This document shows positions 10,270-20,203 of a DNA stretch of 64,000 bases, piece after piece. Numbering within the stretch: the first letter of the stretch is position 1; every line of letters starts with the position of its first letter. The DNA is from Advenella faeciporci (GTDB lineage: Bacteria; Pseudomonadota; Gammaproteobacteria; Burkholderiales; Burkholderiaceae_B). The position numbers were made by a program, and so were the translations under genes. The notes beneath the pieces are model-generated. The model saw only the letters and a program-made list of their open reading frames with translations, was not told the DNA's origin and made no database searches. The DNA is taken from positions 62,001 to 126,000 of the forward strand of contig NZ_BMYS01000006.1 in the NCBI RefSeq assembly GCF_014652395.1, in the 5' to 3' direction.

Positions 10270-11735
10270 TATTTGCTCTGCTTTTCAGCGCTTTTATCGC
10301 CAGCTGCACTGCCATCATTGCTGCCTGACGGCTTGACCGCTTCCATTTCTTCTTTGCTCAGGCCTTTGGGCTTTTCTTTGGTGATGACCCCCTGGTCAAC
10401 CTTTTTGCCGGTCAGGTGGTTAATGGCCTGCTGCAACTGGAAATCCTCACCGGAACCAAACTCAAACATTTCTTCAGGCTCTTTGAGCATTTCAATAGCC
10501 TTGTCGGTATTGACTTTGCCCTTCACGCCGGCTGCAGGCACCTGGTCATTATTCAGGTGATCACTTAAATCAGCTTCCCGGGGGAAACTGAACAGATCAC
10601 CCGTTTTGGTATCGGAAACAATGATATCCGGCTCGATGCCGGTGGCCTGTATGGAACGCCCAAGCGGCGTGTAATAGCGGGCGGTTGTCAGTTTAATGCC
10701 GGTATTGTCATCCAACGGCATAACCACCTGCACCGAACCCTTGCCAAAACTGCGGTTACCCATGATGGTGGCACGCTGGTAATCCTGCAAGGCACCAGCC
10801 ACAATTTCAGATGCCGAGGCTGAACCCACGTTAATAAGCACCACCAAAGGCACCTTGCGCGTCCAGTCAGGCAGATTTTTCAGATAATCGGACTCATCGG
10901 GTGCATATTCAGACGGCACCGCCAGATAACGCTGCATTTCCTGTTCGCGGGCCTTGGTTGAAACCACCAGTTTATTGGGCTCGATAAAAGCAGCGGAAAC
11001 ACCAATGGCAGCATTCAGCAAGCCGCCAGGATCATTGCGTAAATCAAGCACCAACCCTTTTAGGGGCTTGCCTTTACCCAAGTCTGTCAGGTGCTGGGCC
11101 AGATCGGCCCCGGTGCGCTCCTGAAACTGGGAAATTCTCACGTAACCGATATCATCAGGCAAACGCTTGCTACGTACGCTGCGAATCTGGATAATATCCC
11201 GCACAATTTTAATATCCAGGGGTTCGGCTGAAGAAGACCGTTTAACCGTCAAGACAATTTCACTGCCCGGTTCGCCGCGCAACTGCTTGATGACGTCGTT
11301 CAGGGGTTTGCCTTCAGTGCTTTCACCATTGATTTTTATGATCAGGTCACCCGGCATAATGCCAGCCTTGGCCGCCGGCGTATCTTCAATAGGCGCAATA
11401 ATTTTAACCAATCCCTGCTCGGCACCAATTTCTATGCCCAACCCGCCAAACTCGCCATCGGTGGATTCTTTCATTTCCTCAAACTCGTTCTCATCCAGAA
11501 ATGAAGAGTGCGGATCAAGGTCATTGACCATGCCCTTAATGGCGGATGCGATCAGCTCCTGGCTTGAAACCGGTTCAACATAATTATTCTTGACCGCGGC
11601 AAAGACCCTGGCAAAACGCTGCAATTCCTCATAGGGAAGTTCATGCGATACCTTTTGCGCCCATGCCGGCATAACGGCTGTCAACAGCAATCCTGCCGCA
11701 ACCATGTAACTAACCAATCGTTTTCTGCTTGTCAC
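10269..11735 (-). CDS. ctpA: C-terminal processing protease (S41 family)
   Basis: Periplasmic serine protease that trims protein C-termini and regulates envelope hydrolases. With the GTG at 11735 as start (AGGAG six bases upstream) the product has 488 residues and a signal peptide of about 26 residues ending AWA. The frame extends 20 codons further, but that start lacks such a site. A PDZ domain (GLGIEIG to PGDLIIKING) precedes the catalytic core: Ser in NVGSASASEIVAGAL and Lys in NRSFGKGSVQ. The tail is charged (K, E, S and G rich). The arrangement envC-ctpA is common in proteobacteria and links the protease to cell-wall remodelling. Confidence 0.94.
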   Translation of the reverse strand: MTSRKRLVSYMVAAGLLLTAVMPAWAQKVSHELPYEELQRFARVFAAVKNNYVEPVSSQELIASAIKGMVNDLDPHSSFLDENEFEEMKESTDGEFGGLGIEIGAEQGLVKIIAPIEDTPAAKAGIMPGDLIIKINGESTEGKPLNDVIKQLRGEPGSEIVLTVKRSSSAEPLDIKIVRDIIQIRSVRSKRLPDDIGYVRISQFQERTGADLAQHLTDLGKGKPLKGLVLDLRNDPGGLLNAAIGVSAAFIEPNKLVVSTKAREQEMQRYLAVPSEYAPDESDYLKNLPDWTRKVPLVVLINVGSASASEIVAGALQDYQRATIMGNRSFGKGSVQVVMPLDDNTGIKLTTARYYTPLGRSIQATGIEPDIIVSDTKTGDLFSFPREADLSDHLNNDQVPAAGVKGKVNTDKAIEMLKEPEEMFEFGSGEDFQLQQAINHLTGKKVDQGVITKEKPKGLSKEEMEAVKPSGSNDGSAAGDKSAEKQSK

Positions 11736-11797
11736 AAGACACTCCTGCCTGCAATCGAATAAAGTTTCAGTGGTATGTGATATAGATTCTGACAATA

Positions 11798-13402
11798 TTA
11801 TCTTGATAACCAGTTTAGTGGATCAACCGGGGTGGATCCATTGCGTATTTCAAAGTATAAGGCAGGATCCACCTGACCGCCGGTTGACCCTACACGGGCA
11901 ATGGTTTGTCCGGCACGAACACTGTCGCCCACACTGCCCATGATGCTTTGATTATATCCATACACACTCATATAGTTATTGCCATGATCAATAATGACCA
12001 GATTGCCAAACCCGCGCACCCATGATGAAAACACCAGTTGCCCGCCCGCAATGGCGCGTACGGGTGTGCCTTCATTGGCACTGATCAGGATCCCACGCCA
12101 TACGCCACCGGTATCGGGTCGGGTCGTGCCAAAACGTCCCTGCAAGGCTCCGCGTACCGGCCAAGGCGCGCCTTTTTGCAAACCGGTTGCGCCCGATTGG
12201 GCATTGGCGGCTGCCCGACGTTCATCCTCACGGGCCTTTTGTGCCAGCAAGGCCGCCTGCTCTTCTTTTTCTTTTTTAATCTGTGCCTTGGCCCGCTCAA
12301 TTTCGGCATTTTCAGCCTGTTGTCTTGCCAGAGCCAGTTCCTGGCGGGCCTGCTCGGTTTGCTGCCGGACACTTTGCTCCTGCTGCAGGGCCTGCTGACG
12401 CTGGCGCTCATCTTGTGCCTGAGCCACCTGCTGTTGCGCCTGGTTCAAGGCAAGGGTCTGCTTTTCCTGGTTCACCACGGCGCTTTGCAACACCACATAA
12501 GCCAGTTCTGTTTGTGCTTCGGCCTGTTTGGCCACGATGGCAGCCCTTGCCGCCTGCTCTCTGGCCAAAGCCGCTTCCTGTTCTTTCTGGCGTAACGCAG
12601 CCCTGCGTTTTTCCGCTTCGGCTTTCTCTTGGGCTATCCTTGCCTGTCGGGCCTGCTCCAGCTGCGTGGAGATATTTTTCTGAATATCGTCAATCAGGCT
12701 ATTAAGCCGCTTTTCGTCTTGTGCCAGCTTGGCGGCCTGTGAGCGCCGGTCAGCCAGGTCCTTTTCAATTTTTTTCAAGACAGTGGCGTGCTTTGTTTGC
12801 TCGGACTCAAGCTCTTTTTTGCCAACCCGGGTTTGTTCAGCCAGGCGATCCAGGGTTTTCTGGCGATCCGCTGCTTTTTTCTTCAGCTCATCCAGACGGG
12901 CAATTTCAGTCTCAAGTTTCTGTACCCGTTCAACCCGCGCCTTGGACACATAGCCCAGATAAGTCAGATCCCGGCCAATTTGCTGGGCATCTTCGCCTGA
13001 CAGCAGCGCTGCCCACGGCGACAGTCCGCTGGTATATTGTGCACGCATTTGAGCAGCCAGCTCTTCGCGCCGCAGCTCCATGATTTTTTGCTGGCGATCC
13101 TGCTGTTTGCGCAACTCGCCCAATTCTTTTTTTGCGCGCTCACCCTGTGCCTTGAGGTCATCAAGGCGTGCATTTATATTGGAAATTTCCGTTTCGGATT
13201 TGCGCAGTTCCTCGGTGACGTCTTGTTTGTCCGATTCCTGCGCCTTGATTTTTTTATGGATTTCTTCTATCTGGTTTTGCAGGCGGGCTTTCTGCTTTTC
13301 TGCCATTTTTTGCTGTTCGCTTAATGCAGCGGTTGTCTGGGCCATGACCGGCCCGGCGCTTAACAGCACAAACAGGGAAACGCAAATGACCCACCTGTTC
13401 AC
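11798..13402 (-). CDS. envC: EnvC-like murein hydrolase activator (degenerate LytM domain)
   Basis: Periplasmic activator of N-acetylmuramyl-L-alanine amidases at the division septum. Start is the GTG at 13402, with AGGA five bases upstream and one base after the gpmA stop; the 534-residue product has a signal peptide ending VMA (about residue 21). Residues about 25-400 are a long coiled coil rich in E, K, Q, A and R. The C-terminal LytM/M23 domain lacks the zinc ligands: the usual HxGxD stretch reads RGILIS and the usual LHFEIR reads LYFEIR. Loss of ligands is what is known for EnvC, which activates amidases rather than cutting peptidoglycan itself. Confidence 0.92.
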   Translation of the reverse strand: MNRWVICVSLFVLLSAGPVMAQTTAALSEQQKMAEKQKARLQNQIEEIHKKIKAQESDKQDVTEELRKSETEISNINARLDDLKAQGERAKKELGELRKQQDRQQKIMELRREELAAQMRAQYTSGLSPWAALLSGEDAQQIGRDLTYLGYVSKARVERVQKLETEIARLDELKKKAADRQKTLDRLAEQTRVGKKELESEQTKHATVLKKIEKDLADRRSQAAKLAQDEKRLNSLIDDIQKNISTQLEQARQARIAQEKAEAEKRRAALRQKEQEAALAREQAARAAIVAKQAEAQTELAYVVLQSAVVNQEKQTLALNQAQQQVAQAQDERQRQQALQQEQSVRQQTEQARQELALARQQAENAEIERAKAQIKKEKEEQAALLAQKAREDERRAAANAQSGATGLQKGAPWPVRGALQGRFGTTRPDTGGVWRGILISANEGTPVRAIAGGQLVFSSWVRGFGNLVIIDHGNNYMSVYGYNQSIMGSVGDSVRAGQTIARVGSTGGQVDPALYFEIRNGSTPVDPLNWLSR

Positions 13403-13403
13403 A

Positions 13404-14156
13404 TTAGTCCTTTTGCGCTTTACCCTGGGCAGCCACTGCAGCCACCGCTGCGGCAATCGCTTCCTGATCACCCAGATAATAATGACGGATGGGCTTGAGG
13501 TTTTCATCAAGCTCATAAACCAGCGGCTGTCCAGTTGGGATATTCAGATTGACAATATCGTCATCGGAAATGCTGTCAAGGTGCTTGATCAAGGCACGCA
13601 AACTGTTGCCATGGGCGGCAATCAGCACGTTCTTGCCAGCCTTGATGGCGGGCGCAATGGACTCATTCCAGACCGGCAGAACGCGGGCCACGGTGTCTTT
13701 CAGGCATTCGGTGGCTGGCAGCTGTTCAGCGGGAATGCGTGCATAGCGGGCATCGAAACGGGGATGACGACTGTCGTCCAGATCCAGAGGATTGGGCGCG
13801 ATGGCATAAGCACGACGCCACACAAGCACCTGATCATCACCATACTTGGCGGCAGTTTCGGCTTTATTCAGGCCCTGCAGGTTACCGTAGTGACGCTCGT
13901 TCAGGCGCCAGTTCAGGTGAATCGGCGTATGCATGGCATCCATGGCGTCCAGGGCAATCCACAAGGTACGAATGGCCCGTTTCAAAACGGAAGCATAAGC
14001 CACATCAAACGAAAACCCTTCCTGCTTCAGCAACTCGCCGGCCTGCCATGCCTGTTGACGACCCTGATCAGTCAGGTCAACATCGGTCCAGCCGGTAAAA
14101 CGGTTTTCAAGATTCCACTGGCTTTCACCATGACGCATTAAAACGATTTTGTACAT
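13404..14156 (-). CDS. gpmA: 2,3-bisphosphoglycerate-dependent phosphoglycerate mutase
   Basis: Interconverts 3- and 2-phosphoglycerate in glycolysis and gluconeogenesis. The protein has 250 residues and starts [20 protein letters not shown], with the phosphohistidine in RHGES; the second histidine is in [24 protein letters not shown] and [11 protein letters not shown] are also conserved mutase segments. First gene of the gpmA-envC-ctpA-moeB operon; the next gene starts one base after its stop. Confidence 0.97.
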   Translation of the reverse strand: MYKIVLMRHGESQWNLENRFTGWTDVDLTDQGRQQAWQAGELLKQEGFSFDVAYASVLKRAIRTLWIALDAMDAMHTPIHLNWRLNERHYGNLQGLNKAETAAKYGDDQVLVWRRAYAIAPNPLDLDDSRHPRFDARYARIPAEQLPATECLKDTVARVLPVWNESIAPAIKAGKNVLIAAHGNSLRALIKHLDSISDDDIVNLNIPTGQPLVYELDENLKPIRHYYLGDQEAIAAAVAAVAAQGKAQKD

Positions 14157-14233
14157 ACTCTGAGCTCTTTTCCACTAAATTAAGAAATAAACAATTCAAT
14201 ATCCAAACAATTTTCTATTATTTTAGCGAAGTC

Positions 14234-14263
14234 TTATCTCTATTTGTCCAGCTATTTTATAAT
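14234..14263 (+). promoter_or_regulatory. Candidate promoter of the rhodanese-grxC-secB-gpsA operon
   Basis: A consensus -10 TATAAT (14258-14263) lies 43 bases before the rhodanese start in the divergent gap with gpmA. The -35 is weak (TTATCT, 14234-14239, 18-base spacer). Confidence 0.45.
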
Positions 14264-14305
14264 CTGAGAATTAAGCTTGAAAAAAGCAACCCTACAGGAT
14301 TAGAC

Positions 14306-14755
14306 GTGGATTTTCTTTTTTACCAAAATACCATTTATTTTTTAGCTTTTGCCCTGGTCTCAGGCATCATGCTGGCCATTCCCAATTTTCGCAAAGGCGG
14401 TTTTGGCGGCCAGTCCAATATGTTAAGTACCAAAGAAGCCGTGCAAATGGCCAATAAATCAGCCGCCATTTTCATTGATATCCGTTCGGCTGAAGAATAC
14501 AAAAACGGTTCTATTCCGCAGGCCCGTAATATTCCCCTGGACGAACTCGAAGAAAAAACGGCTTCACTGTCCAAAAGCAAGCCAATTATCCTGGTCTGCA
14601 ATATGGGGCGTACCGCGCAAAAAGCGGCCACAAACCTGAAAAAACTCAATTTTGAAGAGGTTCACGTGCTTTCCGGCGGCATTTCAGCCTGGACCCAGGA
14701 TGGCCTGCCCCTTAAAAAGCACACGGCTGCCACCCAGCGCAAACAAAACCGTTAA
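14306..14755 (+). CDS. Membrane-anchored rhodanese-like sulfurtransferase
   Basis: Single rhodanese domain with an N-terminal membrane helix (about residues 8-25) in a 149-residue protein. The active loop is CNMGRTAQ with the catalytic Cys at residue 98; FIDIRSAEEYKNGSIPQARNIP is the family's CH2A/first motif region. The start is GTG at 14306, preceded by AGGA six bases upstream. Members are found upstream of grxC-secB in Burkholderiales, and are thought to handle sulfane sulfur at the membrane; substrate is unknown. Confidence 0.88.
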   Translation: MDFLFYQNTIYFLAFALVSGIMLAIPNFRKGGFGGQSNMLSTKEAVQMANKSAAIFIDIRSAEEYKNGSIPQARNIPLDELEEKTASLSKSKPIILVCNMGRTAQKAATNLKKLNFEEVHVLSGGISAWTQDGLPLKKHTAATQRKQNR

Positions 14756-14778
14756 ACCATTTACACAACAAAAGCACC

Positions 14779-15036
14779 ATGAAAAAAGTCACTATGTTCT
14801 CCAAGGCAACCTGCCCGTATTGCATCCGTGCCGAAAAACTGCTCATCGAGCGTGGCGTAACAAATCTGGAAAAAATCAGCATTGACACCAACCGTGAACA
14901 ACGGGCTGTTATGATTGAGCGCACCGGACGCACCACTGTTCCCCAGATTTTCATTGGCGACAAACACGTGGGCGGTTGTGATGACCTGATGGCACTTGAC
15001 CGCGCAGGCGAATTGACGGCCCTGTTGGCCGACTAA
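14779..15036 (+). CDS. grxC: Glutaredoxin 3
   Basis: Dithiol glutaredoxin reducing disulfides with glutathione. It has 85 residues, with active site C12-P-Y-C15, TVPQIFIGDKHVGG (cis-Pro and glutathione-binding loop) and a final DDLMALDRAGEL helix. Lies 23 bases after the rhodanese gene in the same operon. Confidence 0.96.
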   Translation: MKKVTMFSKATCPYCIRAEKLLIERGVTNLEKISIDTNREQRAVMIERTGRTTVPQIFIGDKHVGGCDDLMALDRAGELTALLAD

Positions 15037-15082
15037 GCCATCAGCGCAATTTAACCTTTAATCTTCTTACATAGGAAACAGC

Positions 15083-15598
15083 ATGGCCCAAGAGCAACAA
15101 GCAGAAAATACCAATCCAGCGTTCAATTTGCAACGCGTCTATCTGAAAGACCTGTCTTTGGAAATGCCCAACTCACCCCAGATTTTCCTTGAGCAGGAAA
15201 CACCCGAGGTTGAAATTTCCCTGAGCGTAGGCGGTCAACGCCTGGCCGAAACCATTTTCGAAGCCACCGTACGGGCAACCGTCACCACCAAAATCGGTGA
15301 CAAAATCCTGTATCTGGTTGAAGGTACCCAGGCTGGTATTTTTGAAATTGCCAACATCCCTGAAGAGCAGTTTGACCCTCTTCTGGGCATTGTGTGTCCT
15401 ACCATGCTGTTCCCTTACCTGCGCGCCAATATTGCCGACGCCATCAACCGCACTTCATTGCCCCCGCTGCACCTGGCAGAAGTAAACTTCCAGGCCCTGT
15501 ACGAACAGCGCACCCAGGAAGCCCAACAGGCACAGCAAAACAGTGCCGCCCCTGAAGACTCCGGCATCATCCTGCCTCCTGGCACAACCCGTCAGTAA
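15083..15598 (+). CDS. secB: Protein-export chaperone SecB
   Basis: Cytoplasmic tetrameric chaperone that keeps precursor proteins unfolded and hands them to SecA. The protein has 171 residues; conserved parts include [30 protein letters not shown] and the core [20 protein letters not shown]. The acidic and Gln-rich tail is usual. The AGGAAACAGC upstream of ATG gives a fair ribosome-binding site. Confidence 0.97.
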   Translation: MAQEQQAENTNPAFNLQRVYLKDLSLEMPNSPQIFLEQETPEVEISLSVGGQRLAETIFEATVRATVTTKIGDKILYLVEGTQAGIFEIANIPEEQFDPLLGIVCPTMLFPYLRANIADAINRTSLPPLHLAEVNFQALYEQRTQEAQQAQQNSAAPEDSGIILPPGTTRQ

Positions 15599-15608
15599 GC
15601 AGGTTCAC

Positions 15609-16661
15609 ATGTCATCTCCCGGCGCTTCGCTTCATGTACTGGTTATAGGTGCGGGTAGCTGGGGAACCGCATTGGCTGCCTCGGCGGCCAATCATGCACC
15701 CACCTTGCTGCTGGCCCGTAATGAAGCGGTTTCATCAGAAATCAATACCCGGCACAGCAACACCAAATACCTGGGTGACATTGCTTTACCCCACAGCCTG
15801 AAAAGCACCACCAGCCCCCAGCAGGCCATCAGCCATTTGCAACACGGCCCCCAATCAAAAAGGCTTATCATACTTGGTGTGCCTGTCATGGCCATGCGCA
15901 GCACCTGTGAAACCTGGCTGCCACTGCTCCAGGCATCCAACCTGGCCGACACACCCATTGTCTGGACTTGCAAGGGGTTTGAACAAAACAGCGGGCAATT
16001 GCCGCATGAAATCGTACAGTCGGTTTTTGGTAACAAGATACCCAATACCGGTGTATTATCAGGGCCTTCCTTTGCCAAAGAAGTCACCCGCAATTTGCCG
16101 GTGGCCCTGACCATTGCCAGCCATAGCAGCATAACCGTGCAAAACACCACGGCCGCCCTGCATGCCAACAACACCCGTATTTATGCCAGTAACGATGTCA
16201 TAGGTGTAGAAGTGGGTGGCGCCCTTAAAAACGTCATGGCGATTGCCTGCGGCATTTCAGATGGTCTTGAACTGGGCGCCAATGCACGCGCTGCGCTAAT
16301 TACACGCGGACTGGCTGAAATTACCCGACTGGGTATTGCCCTGGGTGGACAAGCGGCCACCTTTTCAGGTCTTACCGGGCTGGGTGACCTGGTTTTAACG
16401 GCCACCGGCGACCTGTCGCGCAACCGCCAGGTTGGCCTTGCCCTGGGACAAGGGCAATCGCTGGACCGCATTCTTGCGGCAGGCATGACTGCTGAAGGCG
16501 TTCGCTGCGCCCGTGACGCCCTGAATCGCGCCACGGCCCTGAATATTGAGATGCCCATTACCCAAGCGGTTTGCGATGTCCTGTTCAATGCAATGCCACC
16601 TCTGCAGGCGGTGTCAAACCTGCTGGCGCGCGAAGCCAAAGCCGAGTGGCAGGCAGAATAA
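15609..16661 (+). CDS. gpsA: NAD(P)-dependent glycerol-3-phosphate dehydrogenase
   Basis: Makes sn-glycerol 3-phosphate from dihydroxyacetone phosphate for phospholipid synthesis. Product of 350 residues from ATG 15609; the longer frame begins inside secB and is not used. Nucleotide-binding loop VLVIGAGSWGTALA, the SGPSFAKEV motif, catalytic Lys in GGALKNVMAIACGISDG, and the C-terminal GLTGLGDLVLT. It ends the rhodanese-grxC-secB-gpsA operon, 10 bases after secB. Confidence 0.96.
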   Translation: MSSPGASLHVLVIGAGSWGTALAASAANHAPTLLLARNEAVSSEINTRHSNTKYLGDIALPHSLKSTTSPQQAISHLQHGPQSKRLIILGVPVMAMRSTCETWLPLLQASNLADTPIVWTCKGFEQNSGQLPHEIVQSVFGNKIPNTGVLSGPSFAKEVTRNLPVALTIASHSSITVQNTTAALHANNTRIYASNDVIGVEVGGALKNVMAIACGISDGLELGANARAALITRGLAEITRLGIALGGQAATFSGLTGLGDLVLTATGDLSRNRQVGLALGQGQSLDRILAAGMTAEGVRCARDALNRATALNIEMPITQAVCDVLFNAMPPLQAVSNLLAREAKAEWQAE

Positions 16662-16711
16662 GCCTGCGCTGGCCACACCTGACAAACCCGCTCCAGACCT
16701 TATCCCATGCC

Positions 16712-17992
16712 TCAACGGTTGCGAAGGATCTGGTCGGCGGGAATACTTAACTGAATCACGCTTCCATTCGAATCACTGCGGGTCACCTGCAAAGGCCATT
16801 GCAAACGCTCGGACATCAAGGTCACAATATACAGCCCCAGGCCATTTAAGGACGTGCTGCCTGGCACCACTTGCATTTCCCTGCCAAGGATGGCTTTTTG
16901 CTCGGCCGTAAAACCTGTCCCTCTGTCCTGTATCTGGATGATACCTTTGCCCAGCGTGATATCAATTTCCTTTTGCGTATGCTGCAAGGCATTCTGGACA
17001 AGATTACGCAACAGCATTTTCACCAGGACAGAATCGCTCCTGAGCATTATAGTGTCCATAATATTCAGGCGCACCCTGGCCCGCACCTTGAATAAATTGT
17101 TCAGGTCATCCAGAACTTCTTCCACCAGGGTCGTCAGTGAAATAGCCTCCCTGACCGGAGAGCCGTCGGCCTGATTGCGCGAAAGCTTCAGTAAAACCTC
17201 TACATTGCTGCGCATTTCGGTGCAGGCATTACGCATGCGGGCCACTGTTGCCAAATCATTGGGTTTTAGCTGCCCACGCATTTCCAGGATATCAAGCGCC
17301 CCGGACATGACCGCAACTGGCGTGCGCAGCTCATGACTGGCCAGGCTGAGCAGGGATTGCTCCCTGCGCACATAGGACTCAAGCTCACCCAGGAAACGGT
17401 TAAAGGTTTCTGCAATTGAATACAATTCGCTGTCGGTGTAATTAACCGGAATACGCGGCATTTGCGCGCCCACCGGCACTTCGCTGATTTGCTCTGACAA
17501 TTGCCGCAAGGGATTCACAATCCGTCGACTGCTTAAGGTTGCCATCCACAGACCCAGACCGATAATGAGCAGCGTCATGACGCCCAGCGCGATGCTGAAA
17601 AGGAACTCGCGATTTTCAAAATGCGTGATATCCTTGGCGATATACACCACCCCTTTGGGCAAAACGGAAATATTCACCAAATAAGTCTTTCCGTTGCGCG
17701 TTATCTCATCAGAAAACCCAAAAGGCAAACCCTTGAAAACCTCGGGCATTTGTACCGGTGTGGCCTGCCCCTGAGGCACGAACACCAGCTGCTGGTTAAA
17801 CCCTTCCCAGACAAAAAGCTCAGACTGGTCACGGTTTGCCAGAATAAAATCAAGTTCCTGCTCAAACTCCACCTGCAGCATGGTACGCTCAAGATCTTCA
17901 TTCACCTCCAGCACCATAACTACCATCACCGCAACACATGCCATGCTAACCAGCAAAATGGCTCGGTGGATGCGTCGTGAAATAGATCTCAT
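16712..17992 (-). CDS. Sensor histidine kinase of an OmpR-type two-component system
   Basis: Membrane kinase of 426 residues: membrane helix about 11-29, a periplasmic sensor loop of about 100 residues, second helix about 131-151, a HAMP-like linker, then the phospho-acceptor H220 in SHELRTP. The ATPase domain shows NLVQNALQH (N box), DRGTGF (G1) and NGLGLYIV (G2). The start overlaps the regulator stop by four bases (ATGA). It is the last gene of a unit that starts with two lipid-directed glycosyltransferases, so envelope or lipid A modification is a reasonable guess for its output. No named homologue is claimed. Confidence 0.92.
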   Translation of the reverse strand: MRSISRRIHRAILLVSMACVAVMVVMVLEVNEDLERTMLQVEFEQELDFILANRDQSELFVWEGFNQQLVFVPQGQATPVQMPEVFKGLPFGFSDEITRNGKTYLVNISVLPKGVVYIAKDITHFENREFLFSIALGVMTLLIIGLGLWMATLSSRRIVNPLRQLSEQISEVPVGAQMPRIPVNYTDSELYSIAETFNRFLGELESYVRREQSLLSLASHELRTPVAVMSGALDILEMRGQLKPNDLATVARMRNACTEMRSNVEVLLKLSRNQADGSPVREAISLTTLVEEVLDDLNNLFKVRARVRLNIMDTIMLRSDSVLVKMLLRNLVQNALQHTQKEIDITLGKGIIQIQDRGTGFTAEQKAILGREMQVVPGSTSLNGLGLYIVTLMSERLQWPLQVTRSDSNGSVIQLSIPADQILRNR

Positions 17993-18702
17993 TGGCCTGC
18001 CTGCGCCGGTGGAGTCAGCCGGTAACCGCGCCCGTGCATGGTCTTGATCATGGAGAACCCGAAGGTATCCTGCAATAATTTACGCAAGGTATACACATGG
18101 GTACGCAAGGTATTCATATCCACTTCTTTTTCCCCCCAGATACGCTCTTGCAGCTGCTCATAAGACAGAAAATCCGGATAGGCTTTAATCAGCTCTTCAA
18201 AAATACGCGCCATCGTGCCGCTTAATTCCAGGGAGCCGTTATTGTTAACCTGTACCGTAAGCTTGCCCGGGTCAAAACGGATGCCAGGCACTTCTATCCC
18301 CGGAGTCTTGCCCATGCCCTCTTTACGACGGTACAGGGCATTGACCCGCAGCTGCAGCTCACGAAGATCAAACGGCTTGACCAGGTAGTCATCGGCTCCG
18401 GCCCGAAACCCCTCTTCCTTGTCTTTGAGCTGGTCTTTGGCTGTCATCATGATAACCGGTGTCGTACACTGGATATCGTTCCGGATCCGGTGGCAGATCT
18501 CAAACCCCGACAGGCCGGGCAACATGACATCAAGCACGATGACATCATATTCATGGGTGGCAATCAGATGCAGGGCCGTTAAACCATCCGAAGCGAAATC
18601 CAGCACATAATGCGAATTTTCAAAATACTCGGACAGGTTCTCGGCCAGCCCGACATGATCCTCAACCACCAGCATGCGAATGGGCTTTGTAGATGTATTC
18701 AT
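17989..18702 (-). CDS. OmpR/PhoB-family response regulator
   Basis: Response regulator of 237 residues: receiver domain with acidic pocket VVEDH, phospho-acceptor D58 in VIVLDVMLPG and the conserved Lys in YLVKPFDLREL; C-terminal winged helix with LRTHVYTLRKLL and MIKTMHGRGYRL. It lies 18 bases after the ArnT-like gene and overlaps the downstream kinase by four bases, so all four genes are probably one transcript and the pair may regulate its own operon. Confidence 0.94.
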   Translation of the reverse strand: MNTSTKPIRMLVVEDHVGLAENLSEYFENSHYVLDFASDGLTALHLIATHEYDVIVLDVMLPGLSGFEICHRIRNDIQCTTPVIMMTAKDQLKDKEEGFRAGADDYLVKPFDLRELQLRVNALYRRKEGMGKTPGIEVPGIRFDPGKLTVQVNNNGSLELSGTMARIFEELIKAYPDFLSYEQLQERIWGEKEVDMNTLRTHVYTLRKLLQDTFGFSMIKTMHGRGYRLTPPAQAGQ

Positions 18703-18720
18703 GCAATTTCAGAAAAAAAA

Positions 18721-20202
18721 TCAGTTTGCCACTATGGACATGGCTGTCTGTGCAAGACCAGGACTGGCTTCAAACAAAATATAACGTTTGTTTTCGTAAC
18801 GCTTTTGTACCGGTACGCTTAACACATGCGCAACCTCGTTTAGACGCTTTTTGGGTATTGCCAGCAACACAGGCAATGTACTGTTGTCCAGTTTGGCAGA
18901 AACCTCATTAATCTTCAACAATTCTGCGGTTCCGCCAGAATAAAACCGGGCTGAAAACGGACGTTCATCAACATAATAAACAGGCGTCCCGGCCTTCGTC
19001 TGTAATGCGGCAAAATGAACCAGGCCCTTTTCTGTTTTAAAGTGGTCCGGACTGACATACGCAAACAGACTCAGCAAAACCAGTACCATCGGCACCAGCG
19101 CTGCTATCCACCGGGTATTCAGGGCAAATTGCCACTGGCTTTGTTCCACCCACTTGCGCCAGCCAAGCGCCATTAATATGCTGAAAGCCCCCAGGCAAGG
19201 CAAAAGATAGGTCCAGAGAATATTGCCCGAAAAGGTGAAAAACAAAGGAGTAAATAACGCCCAGGCCAGCAAATACGATAGCTGGGCTGAATCGGCCAGC
19301 GGCTTGATAATAACGGCACGCACACCTTTTTTTACCAGATTGGGCAACAGCAGCCCCACCCCAAACAAACCCCATGGAAAGGTGGCCTGTAACCAGTACC
19401 ACCAGATTGTGCCATGCATTTTTTCATGGGCAGTACCATACAAATCCCCCTGCCAGCCCGGATCTATAAAACGCAGGAAATGCTCACCCACAATGAAATA
19501 ATTCAGAAATCCCGGGGTCTTGATTTCTGCCATCACATACCATGGCAGGCTGATTAGCGCGGTTAAGAGCAAGCCCCGCGTCCAGGGCAATGCCCTGAAT
19601 TGAACCATCCGGCCGCCTATATTGGGCAACAACCATAACAGCAACGGGCCGGCAACCAGAACCAGTGCCAAAGGCCCTTTGGCCAGCAGGCCAATGGCCA
19701 GTCCCACAAAAAAACCATAACGCCAGAACAGGGACGGATAATGCCGGGCCATCATGAAGGACGTCATGCTAAAGGTGGTGCCCAACACCAGAAACGGATC
19801 GGTCAGCACTGCCCCCGAAGTGATATAAACCAGGGCACAGGAGCTGTACACCACTGCGGCCCACTGAGCCAGCTGCCGGCCAAAAAAAGTCCGTGCAAAA
19901 GCGATAAGAAGCCCCACGGTTGCCACCATGCTTAGCCATGAAGGAAAACGCACGGCAAACTCATTAACCCCCAGCAGCCTGAAAGACAATGCCTGTGCCC
20001 AGAACGACAGCGGCGGCTTGCCCCAGAAAGGCTTGCCCGGTTCAAACCAGGGCGTAATCCAGTCACCGCTTTGCGCCATCAAACGGGCAATTTCCGCGTA
20101 ACGGGGCTCAGACGTATCAGACAGCGGCATCAAGACCATACTTATCAGGGGCAGGCACAATAAAACACCCGTCACCCACCACAAACCAATCCTGCGCGTC
20201 AC
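18721..20202 (-). CDS. ArnT-like lipid-linked glycosyltransferase (PMT/GT83 type)
   Basis: Integral membrane glycosyltransferase of 493 residues with about 11-12 hydrophobic segments. It shares with ArnT and other PMT-fold enzymes the first periplasmic loop SEPRYAEIARLM with its acidic residue, and the following WFEPGKPFWGKPPLSFW. Such enzymes transfer a sugar from undecaprenyl phosphate to an acceptor such as a lipid A phosphate. It begins one base after the GT2 stop, so the GT2 probably makes the undecaprenyl-phosphate sugar it uses. The sugar is unknown: there is no arnA, arnB or arnD-type gene in the window, which argues against L-Ara4N. Confidence 0.88.
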   Translation of the reverse strand: MTRRIGLWWVTGVLLCLPLISMVLMPLSDTSEPRYAEIARLMAQSGDWITPWFEPGKPFWGKPPLSFWAQALSFRLLGVNEFAVRFPSWLSMVATVGLLIAFARTFFGRQLAQWAAVVYSSCALVYITSGAVLTDPFLVLGTTFSMTSFMMARHYPSLFWRYGFFVGLAIGLLAKGPLALVLVAGPLLLWLLPNIGGRMVQFRALPWTRGLLLTALISLPWYVMAEIKTPGFLNYFIVGEHFLRFIDPGWQGDLYGTAHEKMHGTIWWYWLQATFPWGLFGVGLLLPNLVKKGVRAVIIKPLADSAQLSYLLAWALFTPLFFTFSGNILWTYLLPCLGAFSILMALGWRKWVEQSQWQFALNTRWIAALVPMVLVLLSLFAYVSPDHFKTEKGLVHFAALQTKAGTPVYYVDERPFSARFYSGGTAELLKINEVSAKLDNSTLPVLLAIPKKRLNEVAHVLSVPVQKRYENKRYILFEASPGLAQTAMSIVAN

Positions 20203-20203
20203 T

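Noticed and set aside
11798-13402. EnvC-like protein as an active M23 endopeptidase
   Set aside because: The zinc-binding His and Asp and the second His are replaced (RGILIS and LYFEIR), so only an activator role is supported.
13080-14141. 353-codon plus-strand open frame over envC and gpmA
   Set aside because: Antisense to two certain genes, no recognisable protein features.
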